DNA of 64,000 nucleotides, from NCBI GenBank assembly GCA_963800505.1, contig CAWDBL010000017.1, positions 62,001 through 126,000 of the forward strand, in the 5' to 3' direction. This DNA is from Fodinibacter sp963800505. Lineage in GTDB: Bacteria > Actinomycetota > Actinomycetes > Actinomycetales > Dermatophilaceae. The position numbers were made by a program, and so were the translations under genes. The notes beneath the pieces are model-generated. The model was given only the letters and a program-made list of their open reading frames with translations. It was not told the DNA's origin and made no database searches. Shown piece by piece: positions 24,465 through 32,931 of this stretch (position 1 is its first letter; every line of letters begins with the position of its first letter).

Positions 24465-25544
24465 CTAGTCAACCGGATCGGCGGGGTCGATGGTGACCAA
24501 CCCTGCCGATCGTGCCACCCGCAGGTCGCCGGGGGTGTGCACCGGCCCCTGCCCGTGCCACGCGGTGAGCAGCCGGTCGCAGGCGTCCGCGTGCCGGGCG
24601 CCGACCTGCCCGGCGGGCGCCCCGGCACTGACGAGCAGCCGGCGCCAGACCCGGGTGCGCACGGCCCGCGGGATGCCGGTGAGCTCGCCGACCGGCCACG
24701 GCTGCGGTCCCAGCGTGGTCACCGCGGTGTCGGCCAGGGCGTCGAGGTGGTCGGCGTCCTCACGCAGCAGGGATGCCGTGCGCGCCAGTGCCGCCGCCAC
24801 CCCCGGGCCGAGGTCGCGCTCGAGGTCGGCCAGGGCCCGCCGGGCGCGCACCCGGGTGAAGGCGGGGTCCTCGTTCATCGGGTCGTCCCACCACGCCAGC
24901 CCTTGCGCGCGCACCGACTCGCGGCACTGCGCGCGGCTCACGCCGAGCAGGGGACGGCGGAAGCGGCCGCGGGTGGCCGGCATCCCCGACAGGGAACGGG
25001 CCCCGGCGCCGCGGGTGAGGCCGAGCAGCACCTGCTCGGCCTGGTCGTCGAGGGTGTGGCCGAGGAGCACCGCCACCGCCTCGTGCCGGTCGGCGGCCTC
25101 GTCGAGGGCGGCATAGCGCGCGTCCCGGGCGGCGGCCTCCAGGCCCGCACCCGACGCGGTGACGTCGACGGTCAGCACCTCGACCGGGTCGAGGCCGAGG
25201 GTGCCCACCTGCTCTGCGGCCCGGGCGGCGACGTCGGCCGAGCCGGGCTGGAGGCCGTGGTCGACGACCACGGCGCCCGCACGGCATCCGGCAGCGGGCG
25301 CCTCGAAGGCGAGCGCTGCCGCCAGGGCGAGCGAGTCGGCGCCACCACTGCACGCCACGAGCACGAGGTCCCCAGCGACTCGCGGGTCCTCCGACTCGAC
25401 GGAGTCGGGCGAGCTCTCCCGCAAGCTGGGTACTGGCGCATCGGCAGCCAGGTGTGCGAGGTGAGCGAGGTCGGCCAGAGTGGCGCGCACGGCGTGGCGG
25501 ATGCCCGCCGTCGCGGCATCCGGCGATCCCCAGCGGCGCTCCAT
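24465..25544 (-). CDS. tilS: tRNA(Ile)-lysidine synthase
   Basis: A 359-aa enzyme that converts the CAU anticodon of tRNA-Ile2 to lysidine-AU. The PP-loop LVACSGGADSLAL (SGGxDS) binds ATP; VVVDHGLQPGS, LLGHTLDDQAEQVLLGLTRG and RPLLGVSRAQCR follow, then the DDPMNEDPAFTRVRAR segment. ATG 25544 is taken; the frame upstream enters the 80-bp palindromic element at 25566. Confidence 0.95.
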   Translation of the reverse strand: MERRWGSPDAATAGIRHAVRATLADLAHLAHLAADAPVPSLRESSPDSVESEDPRVAGDLVLVACSGGADSLALAAALAFEAPAAGCRAGAVVVDHGLQPGSADVAARAAEQVGTLGLDPVEVLTVDVTASGAGLEAAARDARYAALDEAADRHEAVAVLLGHTLDDQAEQVLLGLTRGAGARSLSGMPATRGRFRRPLLGVSRAQCRESVRAQGLAWWDDPMNEDPAFTRVRARRALADLERDLGPGVAAALARTASLLREDADHLDALADTAVTTLGPQPWPVGELTGIPRAVRTRVWRRLLVSAGAPAGQVGARHADACDRLLTAWHGQGPVHTPGDLRVARSAGLVTIDPADPVD

Positions 25545-25565
25545 GCCGCACATCCTCCCGACCTT

Positions 25566-25645
25566 CCCGACTTCTTGCGGATTTTCCACGCCAACTGCGC
25601 GACTCGAGTCGCGCAGACCGGGTGGAAAATCCGCAAGAAGTCGGG
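25566..25645. repeat. Nested perfect palindromic element (REP-like)
   Basis: Outer arms 25566-25589 and 25622-25645 are perfect 24-bp reverse complements (CCCGACTTCTTGCGG... on the left). Inside, CTGCGCGACTCGAG... at 25595-25616 is a separate perfect 22-bp palindrome, joined by short unpaired 5-nt segments. The whole folds into one 80-nt two-storey hairpin. It fills the gap between the metalloprotease stop (25653) and the tilS start (25544). A decayed relative with the same outer-arm sequence is at 52438-52503. Confidence 0.85.
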
Positions 25646-25652
25646 GTTGGGG

Positions 25653-26696
25653 TCAGCCGTGGATGCGGCGCACCCAGGCCTCGGGCTCCTCGATCTCGCG
25701 GGCCAGCGGCAGCGTGTCGGGCGAGGTCCAGATGGCGTTGAAGCCCTCGACCCCCACCTTGTCCTGCACGCCGCGCACGAAGACGGCGCCGTCGCGGTAC
25801 TGGCGCATCTTGGCCTCGAGGCCGAGCAGCCGGCGCAGCAGCCGGTCGGGGGTGCCGGCGCCCTTGCGCCGCTCGGTGAACTTGGCCCGGATGTGCGCGA
25901 CGGTGGGGATGTGCGCGGGGCCGACGTCGTCCATGACCACGTCGGCGTGGCCCTCGAGCAGCGACATCACCGCGGTGAGCCCGGCGAGCTTCTCGCGCTG
26001 CTCGGGGGTGGTGAACAGGTCGGCGAGGCCGGTGCTGCCCTCGCGGAGCAGGTCGGGCAGCTTCTCGGCCAGCCGGCCGGCGATGACCTGGAGCCGCTCG
26101 GGGTCCGGCGCCAGGTCGACGGCCAGCGCGCGCGCCTCCTCGATGAGGTGCTCGCGCAGCCACGGGTTGGCGGTGAACTGCACCCGGTGGGTCTCCTCGT
26201 GCATGCAGACCCACTTGCGGAAGTCCTCGCGGTCGACGCCCAGCTCGGTGGCGACGGAGAGGATGTTGGGCGCGACGAGCATCAGGGCCGGCGTGCCGCC
26301 GGGGGCGAGGTCGTACTGCCCGAGCACCTTGCTGGCCATGAAGGCGAGCAGGGCCCCGGCCTCGGCACCGGTCACCTTGCCGCCGACGGCCTGCGCCGTG
26401 GCTCCCGGTGCGTCGCCGCCGCGCTTGGCGACCATCGCGTCGAAGGTGGGGTCGAGCATCGCGCTCATCGAGTCGGCGTTGACGCTGATCCAGGTGGCCC
26501 GGTCGACGACCAGGGCGTCGGGCGCCTCTGGCGGCGTCTGCAGCTGCGCGGTCTCGGCGACCGGCTCGCGGGCCGCGCGGGCGGCGGCTCGGATCGCGGC
26601 GACCTCGGCCTCCGCCTCGGCCCGGGTGACGTTCGGGCCCGCGGGCACGAGCGTCCGTCCGGTGGTCTTGGCGAACTCCCAGTCGACGTAAGCCAC
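25653..26696 (-). CDS. Zinc-dependent metalloprotease, DUF2342/Zincin_2 family
   Basis: A 347-aa protein with MHEETHRVQF around residue 165 (HExxH zincin motif), preceded by LMLVAPNILSVATELGVD and followed by LEGHADVVMDD with a likely third ligand. This actinobacterial family is annotated as zinc-dependent metalloprotease or F420-biosynthesis-associated; the substrate is unknown. It lies between dacB and tilS in the usual order. GTG 26696 starts VAYVDWEFAKTTG, the conserved family N-terminus. Confidence 0.9.
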   Translation of the reverse strand: MAYVDWEFAKTTGRTLVPAGPNVTRAEAEAEVAAIRAAARAAREPVAETAQLQTPPEAPDALVVDRATWISVNADSMSAMLDPTFDAMVAKRGGDAPGATAQAVGGKVTGAEAGALLAFMASKVLGQYDLAPGGTPALMLVAPNILSVATELGVDREDFRKWVCMHEETHRVQFTANPWLREHLIEEARALAVDLAPDPERLQVIAGRLAEKLPDLLREGSTGLADLFTTPEQREKLAGLTAVMSLLEGHADVVMDDVGPAHIPTVAHIRAKFTERRKGAGTPDRLLRRLLGLEAKMRQYRDGAVFVRGVQDKVGVEGFNAIWTSPDTLPLAREIEEPEAWVRRIHG

Positions 26697-26725
26697 GCAG
26701 GTTCCTGCCTCTCCTCGTGCCGCGG

Positions 26726-28207
26726 TCAGCGGCAGCCGCACCTGGTCAGTGCGGCCACGATCCGGTCCAACGCGGCCCGGGCACGCAGCGTTCCCCCGAC
26801 GTTCTCCGGGAAACCGTCGACGAGCACCACGAACGTCAGCGGGCGCCCGTCGGCGTCGACGGTGGTGCCGGCCAGCGCCGACCCGGCGCGCAGGGTGCCG
26901 GTCTTGGCCCGCGGCACCCCGACGACGCCGCGCGTGGCCGGCGCCGAGAAGCGCCGAGTGAGGGTGCCCGACAGCCCGGAGACCGGGAGCCCGGCCACCA
27001 CCTCGCGCAGCTTCGGGACCGCCCCGGTGACGGCCAGGCGCAGCACCCCGGACAGGGTGGCGGCGCTGGCGCGCTGACCGGGGCTGAGCCCGCAGGCGTC
27101 GGTGATGGCCAGTCCGGCCGTGGGCACCCCGTGGGCGGTCAGCCGCTGGCGGATGAACCGCGCGTTGTCGCCCTGCCGGGTGGTGGGGCGCCCCTGCGCG
27201 AACGCAGCCTGCCGGGTGAGGTTCTCGGTGAGGGAGTTCTCGCTGCGGTCGAGGGCGAGGTCGAGCACCTCGGCGTAGGTCGCCGACTCGACGCTGCCGA
27301 GGGCCTGGGCGCCCACCGGCGCCGCCTTCGACCAGGTGCGCTCGGGCAGCAGCGTCGCGCTCACCCCCTTGGCCGCGAGCCGCTTCACCAGGGTCGTGGC
27401 GACCTCACGCTCGGGGCGCAGCGGCGACGGGTGCCCGGCCCGGGGCAGCTGGGTGGCCAGCCCGGTCATGACCACGGCCTGGGCGAAGCCGTCGCGCACG
27501 TCGTGGGGGTTCCACGTCGACGGGTAGCGCGGGCCGGGGGCGTGGGTGAGGTCGAGCCGCAGCCGCACCTTCGTGCGGCCCGAGGGCGCGAGCGAGGCGG
27601 CGACCTGGGCGGCGAGGTCGGCGAGCCCGGCGCGCCCGGCCACGGCATCCGGGTTCCCGGCACCCGGTGCGAGCATCGTGTCGCCCCCCACGACGAGCAC
27701 CAGGTCGGCCGAGCCCGGCGCGGCGACCACCGCGGTCGTCATCCTCTGCTCGAGGTCGAGCCCGTCGGCGACCGCCAGCGCGGCCATCAGCTTCTGGGTG
27801 GACGCCGGCACCCGGGCGGTCGCGGCATCCAGGCCCCACAGCTCGGCGCCGGTGACGCCGTCACGGACGCTGATGCCGGTGCCGCCCTTGAGGGCCGGGT
27901 CGCGGGATGCCGTGGTGAGAGCGCGCGCCAGGCCGGCGCGGGTCGGCGCCGGGGCGCCGGCGCCGGTGTCGGTGAGCAGCGGGTCGAGCGTGGCGGCCGA
28001 CTCGGGGAGCACCACAGGGGCGGGCGTGCCCGACACCGTCGGGGTCGGCACGGCGGCAGGCCGGTCGAGGGTGAGGATGCCCGGGGCGACGTCGAACACG
28101 TCGGCGGTGGCGTAGCCGGCGACGGCGAGCAGGGCGACGGCCGACCCGGCCAGGGAGGCGAGCATGACCCGTCTCACCCGCTCTCCCTTCGTGCTTCTGC
28201 CCGCCAT
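26726..28207 (-). CDS. dacB: D-alanyl-D-alanine carboxypeptidase/endopeptidase (PBP4, S13 family)
   Basis: A 493-aa exported penicillin-binding protein trimming peptidoglycan peptides. After a signal/anchor helix (LASLAGSAVALLAVAGYA) come ARVPASTQKLM (SxxK nucleophile), LALDRSENSLTE (SxN) and VPRAKTGTLRAGSALAG (KTG). The inserted domain between motifs 1 and 2 is typical of class C PBP4. ATG 28207; ppa diverges 52 nt away. Confidence 0.93.
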   Translation of the reverse strand: MAGRSTKGERVRRVMLASLAGSAVALLAVAGYATADVFDVAPGILTLDRPAAVPTPTVSGTPAPVVLPESAATLDPLLTDTGAGAPAPTRAGLARALTTASRDPALKGGTGISVRDGVTGAELWGLDAATARVPASTQKLMAALAVADGLDLEQRMTTAVVAAPGSADLVLVVGGDTMLAPGAGNPDAVAGRAGLADLAAQVAASLAPSGRTKVRLRLDLTHAPGPRYPSTWNPHDVRDGFAQAVVMTGLATQLPRAGHPSPLRPEREVATTLVKRLAAKGVSATLLPERTWSKAAPVGAQALGSVESATYAEVLDLALDRSENSLTENLTRQAAFAQGRPTTRQGDNARFIRQRLTAHGVPTAGLAITDACGLSPGQRASAATLSGVLRLAVTGAVPKLREVVAGLPVSGLSGTLTRRFSAPATRGVVGVPRAKTGTLRAGSALAGTTVDADGRPLTFVVLVDGFPENVGGTLRARAALDRIVAALTRCGCR

Positions 28208-28259
28208 GGGCCAGACTGTGCAGCGAGCCTAGGTCACCTGCCTGAAGGAGAAACCCGCC

Positions 28260-28892
28260 GTGGAGTTCGACGTCACCATCGAGATCCCCAAGGGTCACCG
28301 CAACAAGTACGAGGTCGACCACGAGTCCGGGCGCATCCGCCTGGACCGGATGCTGTTCACCGCGATGGCCTACCCGTCCGACTACGGCTACGTCGAGGAC
28401 TCGCTCGGCGAGGACGGTGACCCGCTCGACGCCCTGGTGCTGCTCGACGAGCCGACCTTCCCCGGGTGCCTGGTGCGCGCCCGTCCGATCGGCATGTTCC
28501 ACATGCGCGACGAGGCCGGCGGCGACGACAAGATCCTCTGCATCCCGGCCGGCGACCCGCGCAAGAACCACATCCGCGAGATCGAGGACGTCAGCTCGTT
28601 CGACCGGCTCGAGATCCAGCACTTCTTCGAGACCTACAAGGACCTCGAGCCCGGCAAGTCCGTCGAGGGCGCCCACTGGGCCGGCCGCGAGGACGCCATC
28701 CGGTGCATCGAGGAGGCGTTCGAGCGGGCCAAGCAGGCCGGCGTGACCACGGCACGGTGGCGGATGCCGGAGCACGACGACCTGAACTGGGACGGCGGGT
28801 CCGCGCAACGCACCGAGGACGAGCACGCCGCGGCCTCCGAGAAGGCCCGCCGCGAGCTCGCCACCAAGGACCACCCGCTCAGCGACGTCTGA
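28260..28892 (+). CDS. ppa: Inorganic pyrophosphatase with C-terminal extension
   Basis: A 210-aa family I pyrophosphatase that hydrolyses PPi. Seen: IEIPKGHRNKYEVDHESG, AYPSDYGYVEDSLGEDGDPLDALVL (metal site DxDPxD), DEAGGDDKILC (DxxxxDxK) and HFFETYKDLEPGK. The core ends near residue 165; a ~45-residue charged extension rich in Glu, Ala and Asp follows (HDDLNWDGGSAQR onward), longer than the usual enzyme. GTG 28260 is preceded by AAGGAGAAA. Confidence 0.95.
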   Translation: MEFDVTIEIPKGHRNKYEVDHESGRIRLDRMLFTAMAYPSDYGYVEDSLGEDGDPLDALVLLDEPTFPGCLVRARPIGMFHMRDEAGGDDKILCIPAGDPRKNHIREIEDVSSFDRLEIQHFFETYKDLEPGKSVEGAHWAGREDAIRCIEEAFERAKQAGVTTARWRMPEHDDLNWDGGSAQRTEDEHAAASEKARRELATKDHPLSDV

Positions 28893-29073
28893 GCCCGGCG
28901 CGGGCGGCCGCGGCTGAACCGCCGACCCCGCAGACCTGCCACGTGCCGTGCACGGTGCTGACGACGCGCTCAGGCGCGAGAGCCGGCGGGTCGAGCCCGA
29001 GCACCCGGCGCACGGCTCGACGTGCGGCGCCCATGGCCCGGCGCCCGGTCCCGTCCCGCAAGGTCTGCTCCAT
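28879..29073 (-). CDS. Possible small Arg-rich protein
   Basis: A 64-codon frame (MEQTLRDGTGRRAMGAARR at the start) lies in the otherwise empty 358-bp gap between ppa and the SARP gene and overlaps the ppa end by 14 nt. Support: a copy of the ACCCGGCATTTCAC motif ends 33 nt before its ATG. Against: no ribosome site and random-looking Arg-rich composition. Nothing else in the gap looks like a gene. Confidence 0.22.
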   Translation of the reverse strand: MEQTLRDGTGRRAMGAARRAVRRVLGLDPPALAPERVVSTVHGTWQVCGVGGSAAAARAGLRRR

Positions 29074-29106
29074 GTCGTCATCGTGTCGACCCTGCGCGAC
29101 GGCGCC

Positions 29107-29120
29107 GTGAAATGCCGGGT
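29107..29120 (-). promoter_or_regulatory. TTTCAC motif, copy A
   Basis: On the minus strand the sequence is ACCCGGCATTTCAC, identical over 14 bp to the copy at 39885-39898. It lies in the gap between ppa and the SARP gene; the gene it serves is unclear (small minus-strand frame at 29073, or the SARP gene on the other side). Confidence 0.4.
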
Positions 29121-29250
29121 ATCAGCCGCCAGGCGCCGGCGTCCTTCCAGACGTGCAGTTTTTTCGAAACCGGCCCCCCGATGGTCAAGCGTGGGCAATG
29201 ATGGCGCCTTCGATCGGTAAAGATCCGTGCAGCGCCCTGGGGAGGTGTGC

Positions 29251-32200
29251 GTGAGCCAACTCGTGATCAGTGCGGTGAGCGACCACGGCGCCGCGCGCCC
29301 GGCGGACGCAGATGCCGGCTGCGAGCCGGACCCGGCGGACCGCATCGAGGTGCGGCTGCTCGGCCCGCTGCAGGTGCGGCGGGCCGACGGGTCGCTGGTG
29401 CACCCGCACGAGTGGCGCACCGGCAAGACCGTCGACCTGCTGCGGCTGCTGGCCACGAGGGCCGGTGAGGCGGTCTCGGTCGACGAGATCCTCGAGGCGC
29501 TCTGGCCGCAGGTCGACGAGCAGCGGGGGCGGGGCAGCCTGCGCAACGCGCTGGGCCACCTGCGCAAGCTGCTCGGCCACGGAGCGATCGAGCGCCGCCC
29601 CGACGGGCTGGTCCTGCGCGGTGCCTGGGTCGACAGCGCCGCCCTGCTCGCCCTCGCCGACGAGGCCCGGCGGCACGCCCGCCACGGGCGCCTCGCTCTG
29701 GCCGTCAAGGTGGCGCGCGAGGCCGACGCCCTGCACCTGGGTGAGTTCAGCACGCACGACCCCGACGCGCTGTGGGCGGTGCCGGTGCGAGAGAACCTCG
29801 AGTCGAGGTTCCGGGAGATGACCCTCGACGCCGCCGAGCACGCGGTCGAGCTCGGCTGGATGCGGGACGGCCTCGAGCTGGGCCAGCGGGCCCTCGAGGC
29901 CGACGTCACCTCCGAGCGGGCCTACCGCGTGCTGATGCGCGCCTACACCGGGCTCGGCGAGACCGAGCGGGCGCTGAGGGTCTACGAGAGGTGCCGAGCG
30001 GTGCTCGCCGAGGACCTCGGCCTCGACCCGTCGCCGCAGACCCGGGCGCTGCACCTGGAGATCCTCTCCTCCGAGCCGCTCGACGCCCCGCCCGCCCCGT
30101 TCACCGGGCGCGACCGCGAGCTGCGCCACCTGCTCGGCTGGCTGACGCCGCGTCGCTCGGCCGGCCGGCCCGGACTGCTCTACGTCTCCGGCCCGGAGGG
30201 CTCGGGGCGAACCCGCCTGGTGCAGGAGGCCGCTGAGCGGCTCGGGGCCCGGGTCGAGGTCGTCGGCGCCTCCGCGGACCCGGTCGCGGCGGTCACCGCT
30301 GCCGCCGGGTCGGTGACCCGCGGTGCCGGCAACCCCACGCGGAGTGCCGACGACACGGCGGGCCGGCCGAGCGTCATCGTGCTCGTGACCGCGCCCGCCC
30401 ACCTGTCACCTGCGGTCCGGCGCGGGCTGCTGGCCGCCCTCGACGACGTCGACGGCGCGGTGACGGTGGCCCTGCGGCTGTCCGAGAACGCCCGTGCGGC
30501 GCGGGAGCTCGACTCGTCCGACCGTCCAGACCGAGCGGACCCGGCCGACGGGGGCGAGCAACCGGCATCCACACTCGCCGTCGACCTGTTGCCCCTCACG
30601 CCTGCCGCGCTCGAGCGGCTCGTGACGGCGCAGCTGTGCGGCGCCCCGAGCCCCGGCCTGCTCGACGAGCTCGCGGTGCGCAGCGAGGGCCTGCCCGGTC
30701 GGGCACTGGCCACGATCGACGCCTGGAGCCGGGCCGGTGAGGTCGCGGCGACCTCGCAGGGCCTGGCCCTGGTGCCGCCCCACGACCCCTCGAACCACGG
30801 CACCGAGCAGTCGACCCTGCTGGTGCGGGCCATGGAGCAGACCGGCGCCCGCGACCAGCACGTGCTGCACCTCGTGGCCGTGCTCGACCGCCCCGTCAGC
30901 CCGGCCCTCCTCATGCCGCTGCTCCGCGGACCCGGGCTGGCTCCCGGGGTGGAGGTGGCCGACGACATCGCCTCGGTCGTGGCGTCGCTCGACCGCCTGG
31001 TCGACCTCCAGCTGCTCGCGAGCACCCCCGACGGCTACACCGTGCGCGACCCCTTCCTGCGCCACGCCGTGGAGTCGTGGCTGCGCCCGAGCGTGCGGCG
31101 GCGCCTGCACGCCCACATCGCCGAGCGGGCCCGCATCCCCGCCGCCGAGCGCGGCCGGCACTGGCGCGCCGCGGGCGAGGTCGAGCTGGCCACCGCTGCG
31201 GCCATCGACGCCGTGCGCGACGCGATGGCGGCCGGGGACGTCTCGGCCGCACGCCTTCAGCTGCTCGTCGTCAACGACCTCGCCGTCGGCTCGCACGCCA
31301 TCGGGGCCGACCTGGCCGAGCTCGAGGAGTCGCTGGCCGACGTGTGCCTGGCCGCCGGCCGGGTCGACGAGGCCGTGCAGCACTACGGGCGCGCCGCCGA
31401 CTGGCTCGACGACTCCACGTCACCCACCGCGCAGCGGTTGCGCGACAAGGCTGTTCGTGCGCAAAGCATGCTGGCCGAGGCGGCCCGTCACGCCCAACCC
31501 GAGGCCGGGTCGGCCGCGCCCGACGTTCCGGACGAGCAGGACGACGAGGCACGCGAGCGCGCTGCCCTTGCCGCGGTGCTCCAGGCCGACAACGGCGGGA
31601 GCAGCGCCGACCGGGTCGGCACCCGGTCTCGCCTGGTCCGCGAGCACCTGTTGCCCTCGCGCCGCCTGGCCCAGGCCCGAGAGGTCACGACCGAGGCCAT
31701 CGCGCTCGCCGGCGACGGCGCGCTGCGCGCCCCCGCCGTGTCGTTGCACCACCTGCCCGACGTCCTGCTCGGCAACGCCCGGCTCGCCGAGCGCGCCCTG
31801 GATGCCGCCTGGGCCGTGGCGGACCGGGAGCGACCTGATGTGGGGCACCTCGCGGTGCTGCGCTGCCTCCTCGGGCACGACCTGGGGCGCCGCGACTTCG
31901 ACGACCGCTGGGAGGTGGCCACGGCCCTGGCACCACCCGGCGCCGAGTCGGTGGAATGGACCTGGGCGCGGGTGCGGATGCTCACCGAGCGCGGCTCGCT
32001 CGCCGAGGCGATCGAGGAGGACCGTCGACCGGTGGGCGCTGAGGCGACCACGTTGGGGCGCCAGCTCCGGGCGCTGTCCACGGCGGGCCTGCACGCTGCC
32101 CTGGGGCGCACACAGGACGCGGTCCGGGTGTTGCGCGAGGCGATGTGCGAGGCCGAGGAGGAGGGCTGCTCACTGCTGCTTCCGGAGGTGACCGCGCGGA

Positions 32201-32538
32201 TGGTGGTGCTCACCGCGCCGACCGACCCCGACGAGGCAATCGGGTTGTTCGAGCTCTTCGACTGGTCCGCCGGGTCGGAGATCGGGCACGCCCGGGAGGG
32301 CTACCTGCGCCTGCTGGCTCGGGCCGCCGTGCGGGCCGGGCACCACGAGCTCGACCGGGCGGCCGCCGCTGCCGCGAACGCCGCCCGCATCGCCCAGGAC
32401 AGCGGGCTGGTGCTGCTGGCGTCGGAGGCCTACCTGGCACAGGCGCAGTACCTGTTCGAGAGCGGCTGCTCAGCCGGGGCCCGGGTCGCCACCGCCGGGG
32501 CCGCCCGCTGCCTGCGGGCCGCCGGTACCGTCGGCTGA
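29251..32538 (+). CDS. Large SARP-type regulator with ATPase and TPR regions
   Basis: A 1095-aa regulator. Residues ~30-125 form the OmpR-like winged helix (IEVRLLGPLQVRRADGS, KTVDLLRLLATRAGEAVS, RGSLRNALGHLRKLLG) and ~130-275 the BTAD domain ending LAEDLGLDPSPQTRALHLEI. A P-loop region at ~312 reads GPEGSGRTR, with Arg where Walker A has Lys. The C-terminal ~600 residues are helical TPR-like. Such AfsR/LAL-like proteins activate secondary metabolism or development genes; no biosynthetic cluster is seen nearby. GTG 29251 follows GGGGAGG. Confidence 0.88.
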   Translation: MSQLVISAVSDHGAARPADADAGCEPDPADRIEVRLLGPLQVRRADGSLVHPHEWRTGKTVDLLRLLATRAGEAVSVDEILEALWPQVDEQRGRGSLRNALGHLRKLLGHGAIERRPDGLVLRGAWVDSAALLALADEARRHARHGRLALAVKVAREADALHLGEFSTHDPDALWAVPVRENLESRFREMTLDAAEHAVELGWMRDGLELGQRALEADVTSERAYRVLMRAYTGLGETERALRVYERCRAVLAEDLGLDPSPQTRALHLEILSSEPLDAPPAPFTGRDRELRHLLGWLTPRRSAGRPGLLYVSGPEGSGRTRLVQEAAERLGARVEVVGASADPVAAVTAAAGSVTRGAGNPTRSADDTAGRPSVIVLVTAPAHLSPAVRRGLLAALDDVDGAVTVALRLSENARAARELDSSDRPDRADPADGGEQPASTLAVDLLPLTPAALERLVTAQLCGAPSPGLLDELAVRSEGLPGRALATIDAWSRAGEVAATSQGLALVPPHDPSNHGTEQSTLLVRAMEQTGARDQHVLHLVAVLDRPVSPALLMPLLRGPGLAPGVEVADDIASVVASLDRLVDLQLLASTPDGYTVRDPFLRHAVESWLRPSVRRRLHAHIAERARIPAAERGRHWRAAGEVELATAAAIDAVRDAMAAGDVSAARLQLLVVNDLAVGSHAIGADLAELEESLADVCLAAGRVDEAVQHYGRAADWLDDSTSPTAQRLRDKAVRAQSMLAEAARHAQPEAGSAAPDVPDEQDDEARERAALAAVLQADNGGSSADRVGTRSRLVREHLLPSRRLAQAREVTTEAIALAGDGALRAPAVSLHHLPDVLLGNARLAERALDAAWAVADRERPDVGHLAVLRCLLGHDLGRRDFDDRWEVATALAPPGAESVEWTWARVRMLTERGSLAEAIEEDRRPVGAEATTLGRQLRALSTAGLHAALGRTQDAVRVLREAMCEAEEEGCSLLLPEVTARMVVLTAPTDPDEAIGLFELFDWSAGSEIGHAREGYLRLLARAAVRAGHHELDRAAAAAANAARIAQDSGLVLLASEAYLAQAQYLFESGCSAGARVATAGAARCLRAAGTVG

Positions 32539-32931
32539 CGCCGCCGCAGCAACCACGCGCTGCGGCGCGTCGCCCGCGACCGAGCGCAGCACGTCGATCA
32601 GGAGCGCGGAGTCGGCGGACTTGGGCACGTGGGCCCGGGCACCCCGGGCGAGCGCATTCGCCACGGTGACCTCGTCGTCGGCGGCGCTGTGGATGACGAC
32701 GCACGCGTCGGGGCGGGCCGCGAGCACCCGCTCGAGTACCACCCACCCCCCACCGCCGGGCATCGACAGGTCGAGGAGCAGCACATCGGGCAGCAGCCGG
32801 TCGCACGCCTCGATGGCCGCGGCGGTGTCACCGACCTCCGCCACCACGACCAGGTCGGGCTGGAGCGACAGGCTCTGCACCATGCCCCATCGGAGGATCT
32901 CGTGGTCGTCGGCCAGCAGGATCCGGATCAT
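32470..32931 (-). CDS. Response regulator with receiver domain only
   Basis: A 153-aa protein. The receiver is complete: LLADDHEIL (Asp8/Asp9), LLLDLSMPG (phospho-acceptor Asp54), Ser82 in the switch position and HVPKSAD (Lys104). After ~120 residues there is a short Ala/Gly tail and no LuxR helix-turn-helix. The last 69 nt overlap the 3' end of the opposing SARP gene. It may be a phosphate sink for the adjacent kinase, or a NarL-type regulator that lost its output domain. Its ATG overlaps the kinase stop (ATGA). Confidence 0.85.
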   Translation of the reverse strand: MIRILLADDHEILRWGMVQSLSLQPDLVVVAEVGDTAAAIEACDRLLPDVLLLDLSMPGGGGWVVLERVLAARPDACVVIHSAADDEVTVANALARGARAHVPKSADSALLIDVLRSVAGDAPQRVVAAAASADGTGGPQAAGGPGGGDPGPG

